A stretch of 64,000 nt of DNA from Isoetes taiwanensis. Lineage: Eukaryota; Streptophyta; Lycopodiopsida; Isoetales; Isoetaceae. The position numbers and the translations under genes are program-made. Shown one piece after another: positions 47,937-59,200 of the stretch (the stretch's first letter is position 1; every line of letters begins with the position of its first letter). Under the pieces are notes generated by a model. It did not search any database and had not been told where the DNA came from. It saw only the letters and a list, made by a program, of their open reading frames with translations. Location of the stretch: NCBI GenBank assembly GCA_021234155.1, contig JAJEKV010000066.1, positions 2,615,552 through 2,679,551 on the forward strand, given 5' to 3'.

Positions 47937-50580
47937 CACTCTTCTTGTTCACCAAAGTATTTGTCGTCCATAGCTTTCATGATCGCTTTGCTCTCTCGGA
48001 TCGGGTTCCGTGAGGCTCGGATAGTTCGTAGTAAGCACATCGGGCGACAAGAATGGCAAAGAGGGATTCCGCCAAGACAGATGTGAGTCCCAAGGACAAC
48101 CACCTATCCGCCTCATATTCTTCAAGTCGATATGGCTTAGCAATGATTGTATTTTTTGCGCTATGATAGCACTTGTAGGCGGAGTCGCCTATGATCGTGT
48201 TGTGTTTGCCATAGTCCCGAATTGCTCATAAACCCCTGTCCAGCCTTTTCACCATTATAGGCTTCCCCTTTGTGATGGTGGATCGAGGTCCTTCACATGT
48301 CTCGACCCTTTCGTTTCCCCAAACGAACTTGAACTTCAAAACTGAAATGCCGAGAACACCAAGAACATTGACAATATTTTTCTTTGCCATACAAGACCAT
48401 ATGCCCACTTCAATCCCCCGTTCGGGCACCATTCAACAATTTCCTTAGCTCTAGGCCTCGGATACACTATTTTATTCTCTGTTTTTGGTTGGGATCCGCG
48501 AGGTGTTAATCTCGAGGGACGCCTTTGTCGTGGGTATACCGCAGCCTAATACTCCATTGACGCCAAATATTACAAGCTTGGTGGGGACCAAATTGGATCC
48601 CAGCTTGGAGTTTGGCTCACCATATTTCCGGGTTCATCGGGATCCAAATGCGGGATCATTATCTTTCGTGTCCTTTTTCGCTGTTAGCAAAGAAATGTCT
48701 TGCTCGATTGTCTTTGGGAAGTGCATTCTCCTCCTCGCCGGAAGTGAACCGGCCGCTTTCCAATGACAATGATCCGAGTCGCTGACACGAATTCCTCGAA
48801 ATGATGACATGTCGCCGAAAGGAACGAGTTTTTCGACTCGCGAGTCGAGAATGAAAAGAAAAAGGTATTGAAAGGAAACGAAGTTTTTCGACTCAAGAAA
48901 GTGAGAAACACCGATAGAGCAAAGTAAACTCACCTCAATCTCGTGTTTTCAATAATGTGTTCGGCAGCATTCTCGTCCAAACCTTCGACATTTCGCCTCC
49001 CGCCTTTGTCTCCCTCGTTCTCGCCGCTTTTATCGCTTCCATTTGTCTTCCTCCCCTTGAAATGCTCATGAAGTGCATCCAGTATGACTGAATGGTTTCA
49101 ACCATGTCCTTATTTCCAACCACGATATAGGTTTCATTCCAAACAAAGATAGCCCCCGAGAGAACAAGGCCATTCATGTACCACTCGCGATACAATTTGA
49201 TCTTCCTCACCAAGATGGTTATGAAGTACTTGATAACTCTTGGCGGATAGGAATTCTATGTATAGGACCGGTCGCCATCTTTGTTGACCTTGTCCATCGA
49301 TGGAACATCCTCCATAAACCTGCCCCTTCCAGTGGTTCCATCACGCTCTTGAGAGATCATGAACTTGTCGAGATAATGATGCTCGCTAGACCACCACTTA
49401 TCCAGTAAATCACCGATCTTGAAATCAAAACCAAAACTATGTTGGCAAAGCTTGGTGCCTTCGGCAAGCCAAGTCCGTGACTCATGATCAAGTTCAGATA
49501 TGGAGTGCATGATCTTGTTGGTGAAGTTAATATCATTTTGCCCATTGGGAGACAAGCAGGTTGTCCTGGATTGCCCTAAGATGCAAAAGACAAGGAAACC
49601 GAAAGTATCCGTGTCGGTCATGTCCCAGACACGCCTTGTACCATCGCTTCTATGTCAGCTTTGTCATAAAAAGGGTGGGGTCTTCGATCATATTGATGGC
49701 AAATAGTGCCACGGGTCCAGTGCGGCCTGCACCACCAAATCCCTTGTGTCCCAAAGTTACCCAGAAATGGGGGGAGCTATCGTGCGCTTTTAAATGGGAC
49801 CACCCCGAATCCAAGCTTCCTCTTCAAAATTGCCATAGCACGTTCAAGGAAAGGAAGGGTTTTGACGCTACGCTTCAGCTTGGTGTTGATGTAGGGGTTG
49901 ACATAGACGGTTCAATTCCTTCATGTCTTCCTCATCAAGGGCAGCCTTTTCCTTGTAATAATCAAAATCATGGTATTCATTAGATGCAACGCTGCAGAAC
50001 TCCGTGATGCCTTTTTCTAACGCGACGCCGCCGCTTTAGGACCGTGGCATAATCCTTTGCGCCCCGTGCATTTTAGAATTCACGGTCTTCTTTAGCAGGA
50101 TTGTTCCATCCAAGATTTTGCCTTGTAGGTCAAGCGTTTCTTTGTCCGTGAGGCCTCAGATCCTCTTCATGAACCGCTTGTCAAACAACTTGGGGTCCGC
50201 CTGCTTGGAAATTCTCCATTGCTGTCCTTCAGCTTGCCTCTTGTCCATTGAGCCCATATCTGGGTCCATTTCTCCCTGCACCACCTCGCTAAGAATGAGG
50301 TCATATTGGTCTAGAGAGACTCCCCTGCCTTTCCTTGGTGTTCTCTTCTTCTTCTCCTCTTCTTCCTCTCCCTCATCATCTTCCTCGTCCTCCGCCAGTA
50401 ACATATCACGCATAGTTTCTCAAAGGTCTTCCACTTATCCGAGGGAGCCCCGTTTCCTTTAGGACGCCGAGGACAACCCAATGCTTTCCAATCGCTGCCT
50501 AGCGTGTATGATCCGGTCAGATAAGGGCTGCATTCAGCCAATGCATCAATGTCGAGCATGAAAGCATCTACAAAACCCTA
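47937..50580 (-). pseudogene. Multi-exon pseudogene with an FCP1/NIF-type HAD phosphatase domain
   Basis: Minus-strand coding-like segments follow each other. About 50580-49985: an acceptor-like ttttgtag, then LDIDALAECSPYL, a Glu-rich stretch, the basic KKKRTPRKGRG, and MDKRQAEGQQW. About 49880-49260: includes RTWLAEGTKLCQHSFGFDF. 49213-48934: KIKLYREWYMNGLVLSGAIF, ending at a gtgagt donor at 48933. About 48790-47940: the HAD domain, with KLVIFGVNGVLG (motif I, usually F-D-x-N-G-x-L; the first catalytic Asp is Gly here), EVGIWSCMAKKNIVNVLGVL, KFKFVWGNERVETCEG, TIIGDSAYK (usually I-D-D-S-x-Y) and IAKPYRLEEYEADRWLSLG. FCP1/SCP-like proteins dephosphorylate Ser/Thr. Many frameshifts and stops and the lost Asp make it a pseudogene. 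Its introns carry the stem-loop family. Confidence 0.65.
48831..48907. repeat. Stem-loop family, two copies in one intron
   Basis: The copy at 48831-48850 has arms tttcgact and agtcgaga with centre cgcg; one position is a T/G wobble. The copy at 48883-48907 is degenerate (tttttcgactcaag / gtgagaaa). Both lie within the intron that begins at the gtgagt donor at 48933 on the minus strand. Confidence 0.8.
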
Positions 50581-50603
50581 ATAAACAAGAATAGTAGCTC
50601 GGG

Positions 50604-50990
50604 TTTTTCGACTCAGCAGTCGAGAAAGTCCTTTGAACGCCTAATTTTCTTTTACTTATTCGGGTTTTCGACTCGCGAGTCGAAAGCTTCCCAAAGATCC
50701 TTTGATTTTTACGTGTTACTCGGCTTTCTCGACGGGCGAGTCGTGTTCGGGTGCTGATAATCGGAAAATGTTAGATGGTAGGGCTTTTCGACCGCGCGAG
50801 TCGAGAAAGTCCCCTTGAATGTCTAATTTTCTTTTACTTCTTCGGGTTTTCGACTTCGCGAGTCGGAAAGCTCAAGATCCTTTGATTTTTCGGATTTTAC
50901 TGGCTTTCATTTCGCGAAGCGACGAAACCCCAGTGATAATCGGCAAATGTTAGGATGGCAGGGCTTTCTCGACTCGCGAGTCGAGAATGG
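50604..50990. repeat. Stem-loop family cluster within a 180-bp tandem duplication
   Basis: Seven palindromes lie in under 400 bp: 50604-50627 (centre cagc), 50666-50685 (arms tttcgact / agtcgaaa, perfect, centre cgcg), 50725-50746 (degenerate), 50784-50809, 50847-50869 (one wobble), 50902-50929 (degenerate) and 50966-50987 (arms ttctcgact / agtcgagaa, perfect, centre cgcg). The flanking text (taattttcttttact..ttcgggttttcgact; gatcctttgattttt; gataatcgg.aaatgttag) repeats at about 180 bp, so part of the multiplicity comes from tandem duplication. Confidence 0.9.
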
Positions 50991-50998
50991 AAAGATTC

Positions 50999-52402
50999 GA
51001 AGAGTTATTTACCTACGTGAGTCGGCACTCGCCGCTATTGTGTGTTCGGCGTGGCTATGCCGCCGGGCGTTGCCGGGCGTCTCCACTTAAAGAACTCGCG
51101 ACTCTCGCTTGGCATATCTATCCTTGATCCTTTTGCGGCACCTCCTTTCTCCGCTCGCAATACTTTTGCGCCCCCTCTGAATCTTGACCGCCTACAACCC
51201 GTAACCGACGTTTTTTCCTTCAGATCTTCCTCGACTTCCAACCGGAACAACTCACCGGTCGACCGCTAAAAGGTATGACATCCGCAGGCATGGATCTCGC
51301 ACAGGATGTCGCACCATCTCCGGTTGAATCTCCAAAGATGTGTGCTGGATTAAATTCCATGTGGTTGAACAAGACAAGATCTCCGCGGCAAACCTTCACC
51401 GCCTAATGTCCAAAGAAGAACAGGGATATTCCCAACGATAATACCGAGCTAGCCGCCCATTTTCTCACAGGCTCTCTCTCGGAAATCCCCGGACCGACCA
51501 TCCGATCCATTATTGGGGAGTCGCACCATATCTTCGCCTCTCGCCATCTCGATTCCTCCCGTGGTGTCATCTTCCCATCTTTTTGCTTTTGGTGGACTTT
51601 TTGTGGCAACCACAAACCCTCATTCCCCATCAGAGTGTTGTAGAGTCTTCAGCATGTAAAGAGAAGTGAAGCTCCCCTCAGATGGAACAGTTTTTCCCTC
51701 ACTCGGAAATCTCCATACCAAGCTCCCCTCGATGTTAGGGTTCCCGCCTCCTTCATCCTTCCGCATCCTTCCCACCCAAGGTTCGACATTAATTTAAAGG
51801 CGCTGCCTTTTTTCTAAGTGTTCTTAGCCTTGCTCATGGAAGAGTGAGAATAATTTGAAACCGCTAATTTTTGGTGTGATAGAACTTACTCTTCCGCAGT
51901 CCTACATGTAAACGTTAAATGCTTTCAATTTGGCGCAGAGACGAGCACAAATAACGCATTTTCTGTACTTGTCTCCTCGAGCTCTTCTTGTCCCTTTTGG
52001 TAGAAACGTATCTTTCTCCTTCCCACTTGTCGATACCTTCTACATACCACCAAGAATCTCGGCCATTGTTTCAAGAAGCTCTCCAAATTCCTCGATGACG
52101 AAAAATGGAGTTCGCCAGTTGATCACTGAGTCCGGCGTGAATGCCGCAAGAAGAAAGGATGGATCAGTTAAGGTATTCCACAAAAGAAAAAACCTCGTGA
52201 GCTCACTCCGGGTAAGCTTGTCTTCTTCTTGCTGCCACTGTAGAAGTATCCTCCCGCGCCAGCTTCTTGACGGAGTCGCCATGTCTCTGTGATGCCCTCT
52301 CATCCTCTCTTCGACTTCAGAAATTAAGTTTCCTCCGCTGTGAGTTTTAGACTGCATGTAAAAAGATCGGGCGTAATCTTTTTTAGTTTCAGTTAAGGAC
52401 AT
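50999..52402 (-). pseudogene. Coding-like segments upstream of the HAD pseudogene, function unknown
   Basis: The minus strand carries consecutive open stretches that read like worn exons. One is 52402-52040 (ISEVEERMRGHHRDMATPSR and WQQEEDKLTRSELTRFF, ending FGELLETMAEILGGM). Another is 51630-51035 with a few stops (KMTPREESRWREAKIW, VLFNHMEFNPAHIFGDSTGD, FRLEVEEDLKEKTSVTGCRR). They have the same strand and style of decay as the HAD-domain segments and lie 5' of them, so they may be the first exons of the same gene. I recognise no family. Confidence 0.4.
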
Positions 52403-52473
52403 GCAAAATCATTTATGAAAAGCTGGCTAAGGGTACAGCACGGTCGGCTTACCCTTCAAACACTATTTCAAAT

Positions 52474-53145
52474 TTAATCAAGCACAAGGGACCAAGTGAG
52501 TGAAGCGTAGTTTATCTTCCCCGCGCATTGGGGACTCGAAATGAGGGGAGCACGCATCAGTTTACTCGGGAATGGCGCCACATGCGTGTAAGCCGCTAAT
52601 AGCTTTGCATATGCGTGCAGTTTTTTCCCATCACAAGGCCCTATTGCAAGGCTGATTTGATCGGCGAGCAATTTTGTTAAGGTAGGAAGCTGAGAGGAGC
52701 CGCCGCATTACCTGAACTCTACATCAGCGGCCATGGAATCCGATACGCTAGAGAATCAAGTAGCGCTGATACAAGTATTAGATGCTAATACACTCTTGAA
52801 GAGACCTACGTACAGCTGTAAGCACTCTAGGTGAGGCTGCGGATCCGCGGATGCTGGGCCCAAGGAATTACCGCGGTGAAGAGGTGAGTTTCGTGAGATG
52901 CTTGCGCATTGTAGAACATGCCGCCTGTGTTTAAATAATGGAACTGCCGGAGCAGCTCGACGATATCGCTTCTTGTCCAGATTTTTCAGCTTCTCGAGAT
53001 GATTTACCGGGTTGAGAGATGCTCGCAAGTAAAACAATGGACGGGGGTTAATGAACAGCCTGCTTTTAGGTGTCTTTTTCATGGTGTTTTCTTTGGAATG
53101 TTGTACATAGATCAGGCTAGGTCTAAGGCCCGTGAGATTGCTCAA
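52474..53145 (-). pseudogene. Further coding-like segments, function unknown
   Basis: The segment 53145-52756 is open for 129 codons and contains KENTMKKTPKSRLFINPRPL and NHLEKLKNLDKKRYRR, a basic stretch. The segment 52671-52474 is open for 65 codons (LADQISLAIGPCDGKKLHAY). Both are on the minus strand, in line with the segments to the left. Their composition is protein-like, but no domain is recognised. Chance open frames are a real alternative. Confidence 0.3.
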
Positions 53146-53149
53146 AATG

Positions 53150-54180
53150 CATCCTCTTGTAGTTGTTGAGGGGTTTCCACTCAGTCCTAACCACTCCTCT
53201 TCTAATATTCAGGAAGATGGTTCAAGGAGAGTGGCTCGTATTGTGCTAGAGGCACTTGAACCAAAAACAGGAGAATACAAAGTGTGTACTTTGTAGAGTA
53301 AATGCAAGCCTTGGCTTCCTCTCTTCAGGGTTTCCCCGTGGTTAGTTGCAGAGGCCTCTACCCGGGCCCGCCGAGTTCCTCCTCAGCAGAATAATTTAAT
53401 AAGATGGTTCGGCGAGAGTGACTCGATCGGGTCGAGGCCACCGCTACCATACACGTGAGAATTGGCTGGCTGGCGATTCTCGACGGCGCAGTCAAGAATG
53501 CGATCGAAAGAGCCGCTGCCTATTCGACTGCGTCGAAATGCCTTTGGCCATCCAACTCCGGCTAGCACACACGGAGTGCCGTTGGTTAAGGCATTCCCAC
53601 TCGCGAGGCAAGAATGCGCATGTTAGCTCTATGGCTTCGCGCGTAGAGTGGCTCACCGGGTAGAGGCCACCGCTACTCACAATAATGTGAGAATTGGTTG
53701 AGTTAGGAGAGATACTCGACCAGCGAATGGTGACGCGCATCAAGGTTTCAGAGCCTATATTTCGACTCAAGTCGGTGAATGCCTTAGCCATCGAACTCCT
53801 CCGGATGGTACATGGAGTGCCGGTTGGGGTAAGGCATTCCCCACTACAGCCGCAGAATGCATACAAAGAAGCTCGTGGTTTCCCCTGCGGGTTGCTAAGA
53901 GTTGGCCTGCAGATACAAAACAATCCCCTTCTCGCAATGTCCGAGGAAGATAGAAGGAGAGTTAGCAGACCGCTCAAGCAGCTGGCTCTAGAGGCATTGA
54001 GCTGGCCGGCCGACTCACGAAGTCGAAAGCGGCCAGCACTAAGGTGGTTACGTCAGGTTTCCACTCAATCAGGAGCCCATCCCCTTCGCAATATTCGACG
54101 TAAGAGCATGGTTCAAGGAGATCAGTCTTTGATTGGGTAGAGGCCATCATGACCACACAACATGAGAATTGGGTTGCTAA
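53150..54180. repeat. Diverged tandem array carrying further stem-loop copies
   Basis: The phrase gggt(a/c)gaggccaccgctac followed by gtgagaattgg recurs at about 53433 and 53660, and in weaker form at 54135. The phrase gccatcgaactcc...ggagtgccg.ttgg..taaggcattccc recurs at about 53547 and 53788. The phrase aagatggttc..g.gagagt.(g/a) occurs at about 53214, 53402 and 54112. The period is about 225-240 bp. Palindromes lie at 53476-53499, 53523-53537, 53591-53617 (outer arms gcattc/gaatgc), 53761-53775 and 54011-54025. Confidence 0.7.
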
Positions 54181-55280
54181 GAGTTGGCCTCGCAGACATG
54201 GAAAACCCGATGATAAAAACTGAAATGGAAAGCACACCTCCACCTTAAGAAAATCAAATGGACTCTAATCAAGTACCGAGAAAGTTGTGACATGCTTAGA
54301 AACCGAATGTACCATGTGGGAAGGGAGCTAAGTGATCTGCTCTCATGAGTCAAGATGGGAGGGTTCTCAAGGTGCAAGCACGCCTAAGAATGCCTCACTT
54401 GGGTCCCAACAAGGGTTCCAAGTGGTTTGTGGGAAGTAAGGCCTCAAAGCCGGCGGTTTGATCTTCCCGAGTGGGATCCCTTTGAGGACATCAAGGAAGG
54501 ATACTTCGAGTTAGTAAGGCCTGATGATGAGGACTATCCAATATGGTTAGGTGGCACTCTCTCGATGTGACCACCCACTATGCCTCGATGGGAGAGGAGA
54601 GTTGCGTCCTCGATTCCAAAGCCCATTGGAAGCACACAAGAAGGGCAACTTGAAGGAGCAATACACCGACCAGCCGAGAAGAAGTGGAGGGCAATTATGC
54701 TGACCCTCAAAGGAGTGGAATTGGTGGAGTGTGTGGTATGGTCATATCCAAGTTCTCACATTGCAAAAGACAAATACACACAAGATCCCAAGAAAGTTGA
54801 GATGGACAAGGCCATGAGCAACCTCCATGCTATATCATTGTATGATAAGGGATAATATTGAGAAGTTTGAAAACTTTCTCAACTAGTGGTTTGTAAAATT
54901 TATGAGGAAACAAGTAACCCAATTCTAATGTAGGTGTCATGTGGTAATTTATTCAAGAATCAATTCAGAAATTTCTTTTATGGTGTGTGAGTCCCATTTT
55001 CAGTCCGAGTCCCAAAATTCAAGATTTGTCCCACTTTAATTAAATACGACTCTAAACATGAAGATGAATACATGAATCCACCGAAAGGAAACAACATGTC
55101 TATGCATAAGAATGCAGATCTAAGCACTCCTCAACGATCAAATGCCTCTACGAGTGAAGAATAATGATAAGACTTAGTAATGCTACCTTGAGCATGTTGG
55201 AGAACACAGCCATTCGTCACATCTAGACCTTGAAGACTACTCAGCTCATCTTTTCCAAGATAGGCCACAACAACCAACCT
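54181..55280. other. Unassigned region with one 91-codon frame
   Basis: A plus-strand frame at 54580-54855 (MPRWERRVASSIPKPIGSTQ) is lysine/glutamate-rich and might be a gag-like or host fragment, but I recognise no domain. The remainder is AT-rich and without evident structure. Confidence 0.3.
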
Positions 55281-55289
55281 CAAGGCTAA

Positions 55290-55880
55290 AATGAAAAGGC
55301 TGGCTTTGTAACTTCATCCGTGTACTTAGACCTGAAATGTGAGAACAACCAATCCTATATATGTTTAAGGTGGCTACACATGAAAAAGCAATGCTCAATG
55401 GTCTCTAACTCGCTTACATATCACAGATAGATCTGATGTTTTAGAGTCAAACTCAGAGACAAACACATTAACTTGAACACATCTCAGAAGAATATGCCAC
55501 CACCAAAGTAATACTGCCACTTTAGGAATGAAGTGGCTTATCCTATACCTAAGTCCACATCTGCTATCATTCAAGAAAAGGGAGTTGAAGGGCCACTATT
55601 AGAAGGAGAAATAATATCCGTGATCAAGCAGTAGCTTATAAGCATCGAAGTTCACAAGTCTGCATTCCTAATCTCTATGATAACACATCCACACCAAAAT
55701 ATTTTCTTGTTGTGGCGTAATAGGACGTAGATAATCACCCCCAAACAACTTTCCTCGCCAAAGAGCTCTATCCCATTGCCCCCAACAAAAACATTCACTA
55801 AACTCCTCCTATGTCAAAGAAATGGCCTGAGTTATAACATCACAGAATTGTGAAGACTCCAGCCATTTTTCCAACATCTT
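55290..55880 (-). pseudogene. zf-RVT (LINE C-terminal zinc-binding) relic
   Basis: The minus strand near 55440-55350 reads SELETIEHCFFMCSHLKHI and, after a stop, DWLFSHF. This matches the end of the plant zf-RVT domain (C-x2-C...E-T-I-E/D-H-L/C-F-x-x-C...I/V-W). Preceding mixed frames (WCGCVI, LKWQYYFGGGIFF) would be the part before it. Only this short domain survives, and no RT was found. It belongs to a different LINE type from the CCHC-knuckle LINEs above. Confidence 0.5.
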
Positions 55881-57415
55881 TTAGTCAATGGATGCACAAT
55901 AAAGTTAAGAGGTGCAGTATTGTCTCAAATATAACACAATCAATGCGAATATATCATTTAATAAAAGATAATAAGTTTACTTTTGAATTTCATATTTAAT
56001 TTATAATGTACCGGCCAAATAATTTGAAGCTTTTTACTTCATTGCTCTATAATTTTCCTTTGCAAGACAATTACTAGAAGGGTGACCTTAGTTGCCGCTC
56101 AAAAGGGCAACATACTACCATTGGTCTATGCTTTAAGACTAGGTCAATTTGTGAAGACCTTGGTATACAACATTGGTGTGAAGGTCAAAGACAACTCATC
56201 TTCAAGGTGAACACAAAGCAATTGAGGTCAAAGTTAATGAGAGCTACTACATTTGTCAAACATTTGGTCAAAGCATGATCCTAGAAGACTCTGGGTCAAG
56301 AAGATTGGAAGTTACTTGTTTGAAGTTTGGAAGTAGAGTTTGGAAGAACACATGGTATTTGGTTTCAAGTTTCTAGTCATTTTTCCTTTCCCATATCCAT
56401 TTTCCATCTTTACACCCATTGTGCTTATTTTGCCCGAGACTTACCACTTGATGTTTTGCCTAGCCTCTTTTTTTTTTTTCATTTTTCTATATATATCCCC
56501 TAGACCTCCTAAATTTAATCCTGATGCCTTCTATATCATTATTGCCACTTGTTCCTTTTTATCTTTTGCTATAACGAATTTGTTCCATACATTTTTTGTT
56601 ATCCATATATGACTTTCATTTTATCTATTTTTTCTTACCAAGTCTCCAAATGCACACTTGACCTTTTTGCCTCATTAGAAGTGGGCCTTGTGGAATTCTA
56701 TATTTAAAGTTTCATAAATCTTACCCCATGATCTCCAAAATGTTGGCAAAACTCGAAAACTTGTGCCAAAAACATTTTCCCATGATGAAAGGGCCTTGGG
56801 ATTTTTATAGCCCATGCTTTCTACCCTTAAACTCTAAGAAATCTTGGCCAAAATTGCTTAAAACTCAAAGTACAGGAATATTCGAGCATATACGCACAAA
56901 AATACATGAACTGTATCACGAGTTTTGCCAGTAATACTGTCGGATGAACCCTAAATCCAAAAACTTGCTCGAATCTTGCGGGATTTGGTTTCTTAGCCTC
57001 TAAAACTTGTCTGTTCTTGGATTCCCATGCCTAAGGACTGCATTAAGCCTAAGATCAAGCCATAAGATGCCAAAAATTAAAAACCTTGAACTATATATCA
57101 GGGTAATAGTTAAGAAAACTTTTTGAAGGCCCAGGCGCAGTCAAATTCGATATTGATACATGCTGAACATGATCTGAAGAATTCTTGAAGCTCCTGCGCA
57201 TTCCTTAGTTGGATTTGCTCTGATTGAAAAATACTTTCTTATGATATTTTATATACTTTGAATGATCTTCTAATGTATATGGAGGAATGATTACCTTCAA
57301 CACAACTTTATTACGACCCATATTACATTCTTATCAATGAAAATTGCTTATCAAGTTTCAAAAAGTATCTCTGATATGATTTCTATGTTTTGCCAGCCAT
57401 TACAAAAAATTTAAC
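55881..57415. other. Unassigned AT-rich region
   Basis: A 90-codon plus-strand frame at 56340-56612 is hydrophobic but has no recognisable family. The right part may be U3 of the LTR of the element that follows. No feature can be defended. Confidence 0.3.
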
Positions 57416-57419
57416 AGTA

Positions 57420-58080
57420 AGATATCCCTTGTTTCAAATCCATTTTTAGCAAGTTGTTCATCCATGTACTCAGTAGCATTTGTGTGCTTTAAAATTTAAA
57501 AAAAAAAAAACCAATCCAAGCTTGAGTTGCAAAATTTTGCATTCTGCCTAAGACTTTCTTGACTGTATTTTTGCAAATCAGTGCACAAACAATACTTTTA
57601 GTGATCCAAATTACAATTTGATCACTTGCCCCATATTATAACCACTTTTTGCACCTATTGGCCTAGGAATTTCTCAAAAACTCCATCTACAACTCAAAAT
57701 CTTCATTTCTGATCACTATTTTACAGTTTGACTTTCACTGACCAAATTTTGACTCAATTTTGGACTCAAATATCCCACAGATCTGAGGTCTGACTTGGCC
57801 AAAGATTTCACCACAACATTCTAGAAACAAAGTTTTTACCAGTGTGAATAATTAAAAACCAAAAAACAATCCATCTCTCCAAACCACCTCAATTTGAGTA
57901 CTGCTACCAATTTCTAGAAATGGGAAAGGTATGAACTACTGTTCTTTGAGCTATTTTAGTGGATTTTTTTTCTAAACACTTATCATTTTAAGTGATTTGG
58001 AGGTTCTAACCCCAACTTGAGCATAGTTTCAAGTTGGCTTCTTGTGTTTGACTCTTAAGCCAGGTTTGAGGATCAACATC
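57420..58080 (+). repeat. 5' LTR/leader-like block of element 4
   Basis: This block lies immediately 5' of the gag start and matches, block by block, the isolated relic at 14.38-15.07 kb. Finding the same sequence once with and once without a downstream element is what an LTR and a solo LTR would give. Exact ends (TG...CA) and a primer-binding site could not be fixed. Confidence 0.65.
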
Positions 58081-58120
58081 TTGGAGGCTCTGTCGAGATT
58101 CTCTTGGATCTCGAGAACTC

Positions 58121-59200
58121 ATGGCTCCTAAACAGAAGTTTCCAGTAGAACAAGAACCACAAGAGGATGTGGAAGCATCAGAATGCTGCAGAGAAAGGCT
58201 TTTGCCGTCTAGTTTCTCAACGGGTTTGGTACAAAGCATGCCATATCAATTTGAGATGAATGTTCCTATTCCCTTGCCCACCTTTGATTCAAGCATGAGT
58301 GCTAACACTGTTTGGATGTTTGAAGATTATTACAAGGATTATGGTTTAAAAAAAGGGTGTAAACTCTCAGAGTTTGAAAAGTGCTTCAAGGAAGAAAGTG
58401 AGGTTGGGGCATGACTGACTTATGCAAAGATGATGGGAACCACTTCGTGGGATGAACTTATCAAGAATTTTCTGGATAGATTTGGTAAGTTAGCTGCACC
58501 TCAAGACCTTGTCAATAAATTGAAAAACTTTTCTATTCATGCATGTGAGAGTGTGAACTAGTACAAAGAACGATTCAGTACCTACATGAACAGATGTCAA
58601 AATGCCATGCAACAATCCCAACTCTCTTTACGGTCACTGCTTTTATTAATGGCTTGGAAAGGTGACCATATATTTAAAGGAAATTGCTCAAGATCCAAGT
58701 TGCTGAGGGTTTTGATTCAATCTATAAAGTTTTTGCTAAAACCACTTATCTTACCAAAATGCTCTCTACCCTATCTGATAAATATAATACAACCTTTCAT
58801 CATGATCTTTTCTACCCTGATGCTACTAATGCTAGCTATGATCACCATCCTTCCATTCCTGTTTATGCCATATAGGAAGACAAGAGGAAATCTAAGAAAG
58901 GGGAGATTGATTCTCAAGTTTTAGAGGTCAAAGCAGATATGTCCACAAGTTAATGAAGCCTTGACAGAGGTAACTAAGCAACTTGCTGAGCTGAAAGCAT
59001 CTAGGGGAGGTAAGGTCTATCCAGAATGCCTTCATTGTAATAAAAACACACATCCATCTGATATTTCTTATTGGAGAGTGTGTCTTAAGTGTAATAGAAA
59101 ATGATACTTTGGGAGAGAGTGTTCTGTTTGTGCTTTTTGTAAAGAAATTCGTCATACTGATGTTAAATGTATAGTTAAAGATTATTTTTAAGCGGCAAGC
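58121..59200 (+). pseudogene. Gag of element 4 (broken)
   Basis: The ATG at 58121 opens MAPKQKFPVEQEPQEDVEAS. After a stop at 58412 the sequence continues with TTSWDELIKNFLDRFGKLAA and VNKLKNFSIHACESVN, a retrotransposon gag pattern (W-x-E-L...F...F). Near 59020-59170 cysteine-rich text appears (CLHCNKNTHPSD, CLKCNR, CSVCAFCKEIRHTDVKC), which would be the nucleic-acid-binding zinc knuckles. At least three stops interrupt it. Confidence 0.7.

Noticed and set aside
47937-48230. DDE-transposase reading of the GDSAY motif
   Set aside because: The preceding NGVLG, GIWS and FVWGNER blocks and the following KPY fit the FCP1/NIF HAD family in order; a DDE core would not give these.
53492-53977. 161-codon minus-strand open frame
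   Set aside because: It spans the 225-240 bp tandem array and its palindromes, so its peptide repeats the array rather than a protein family.
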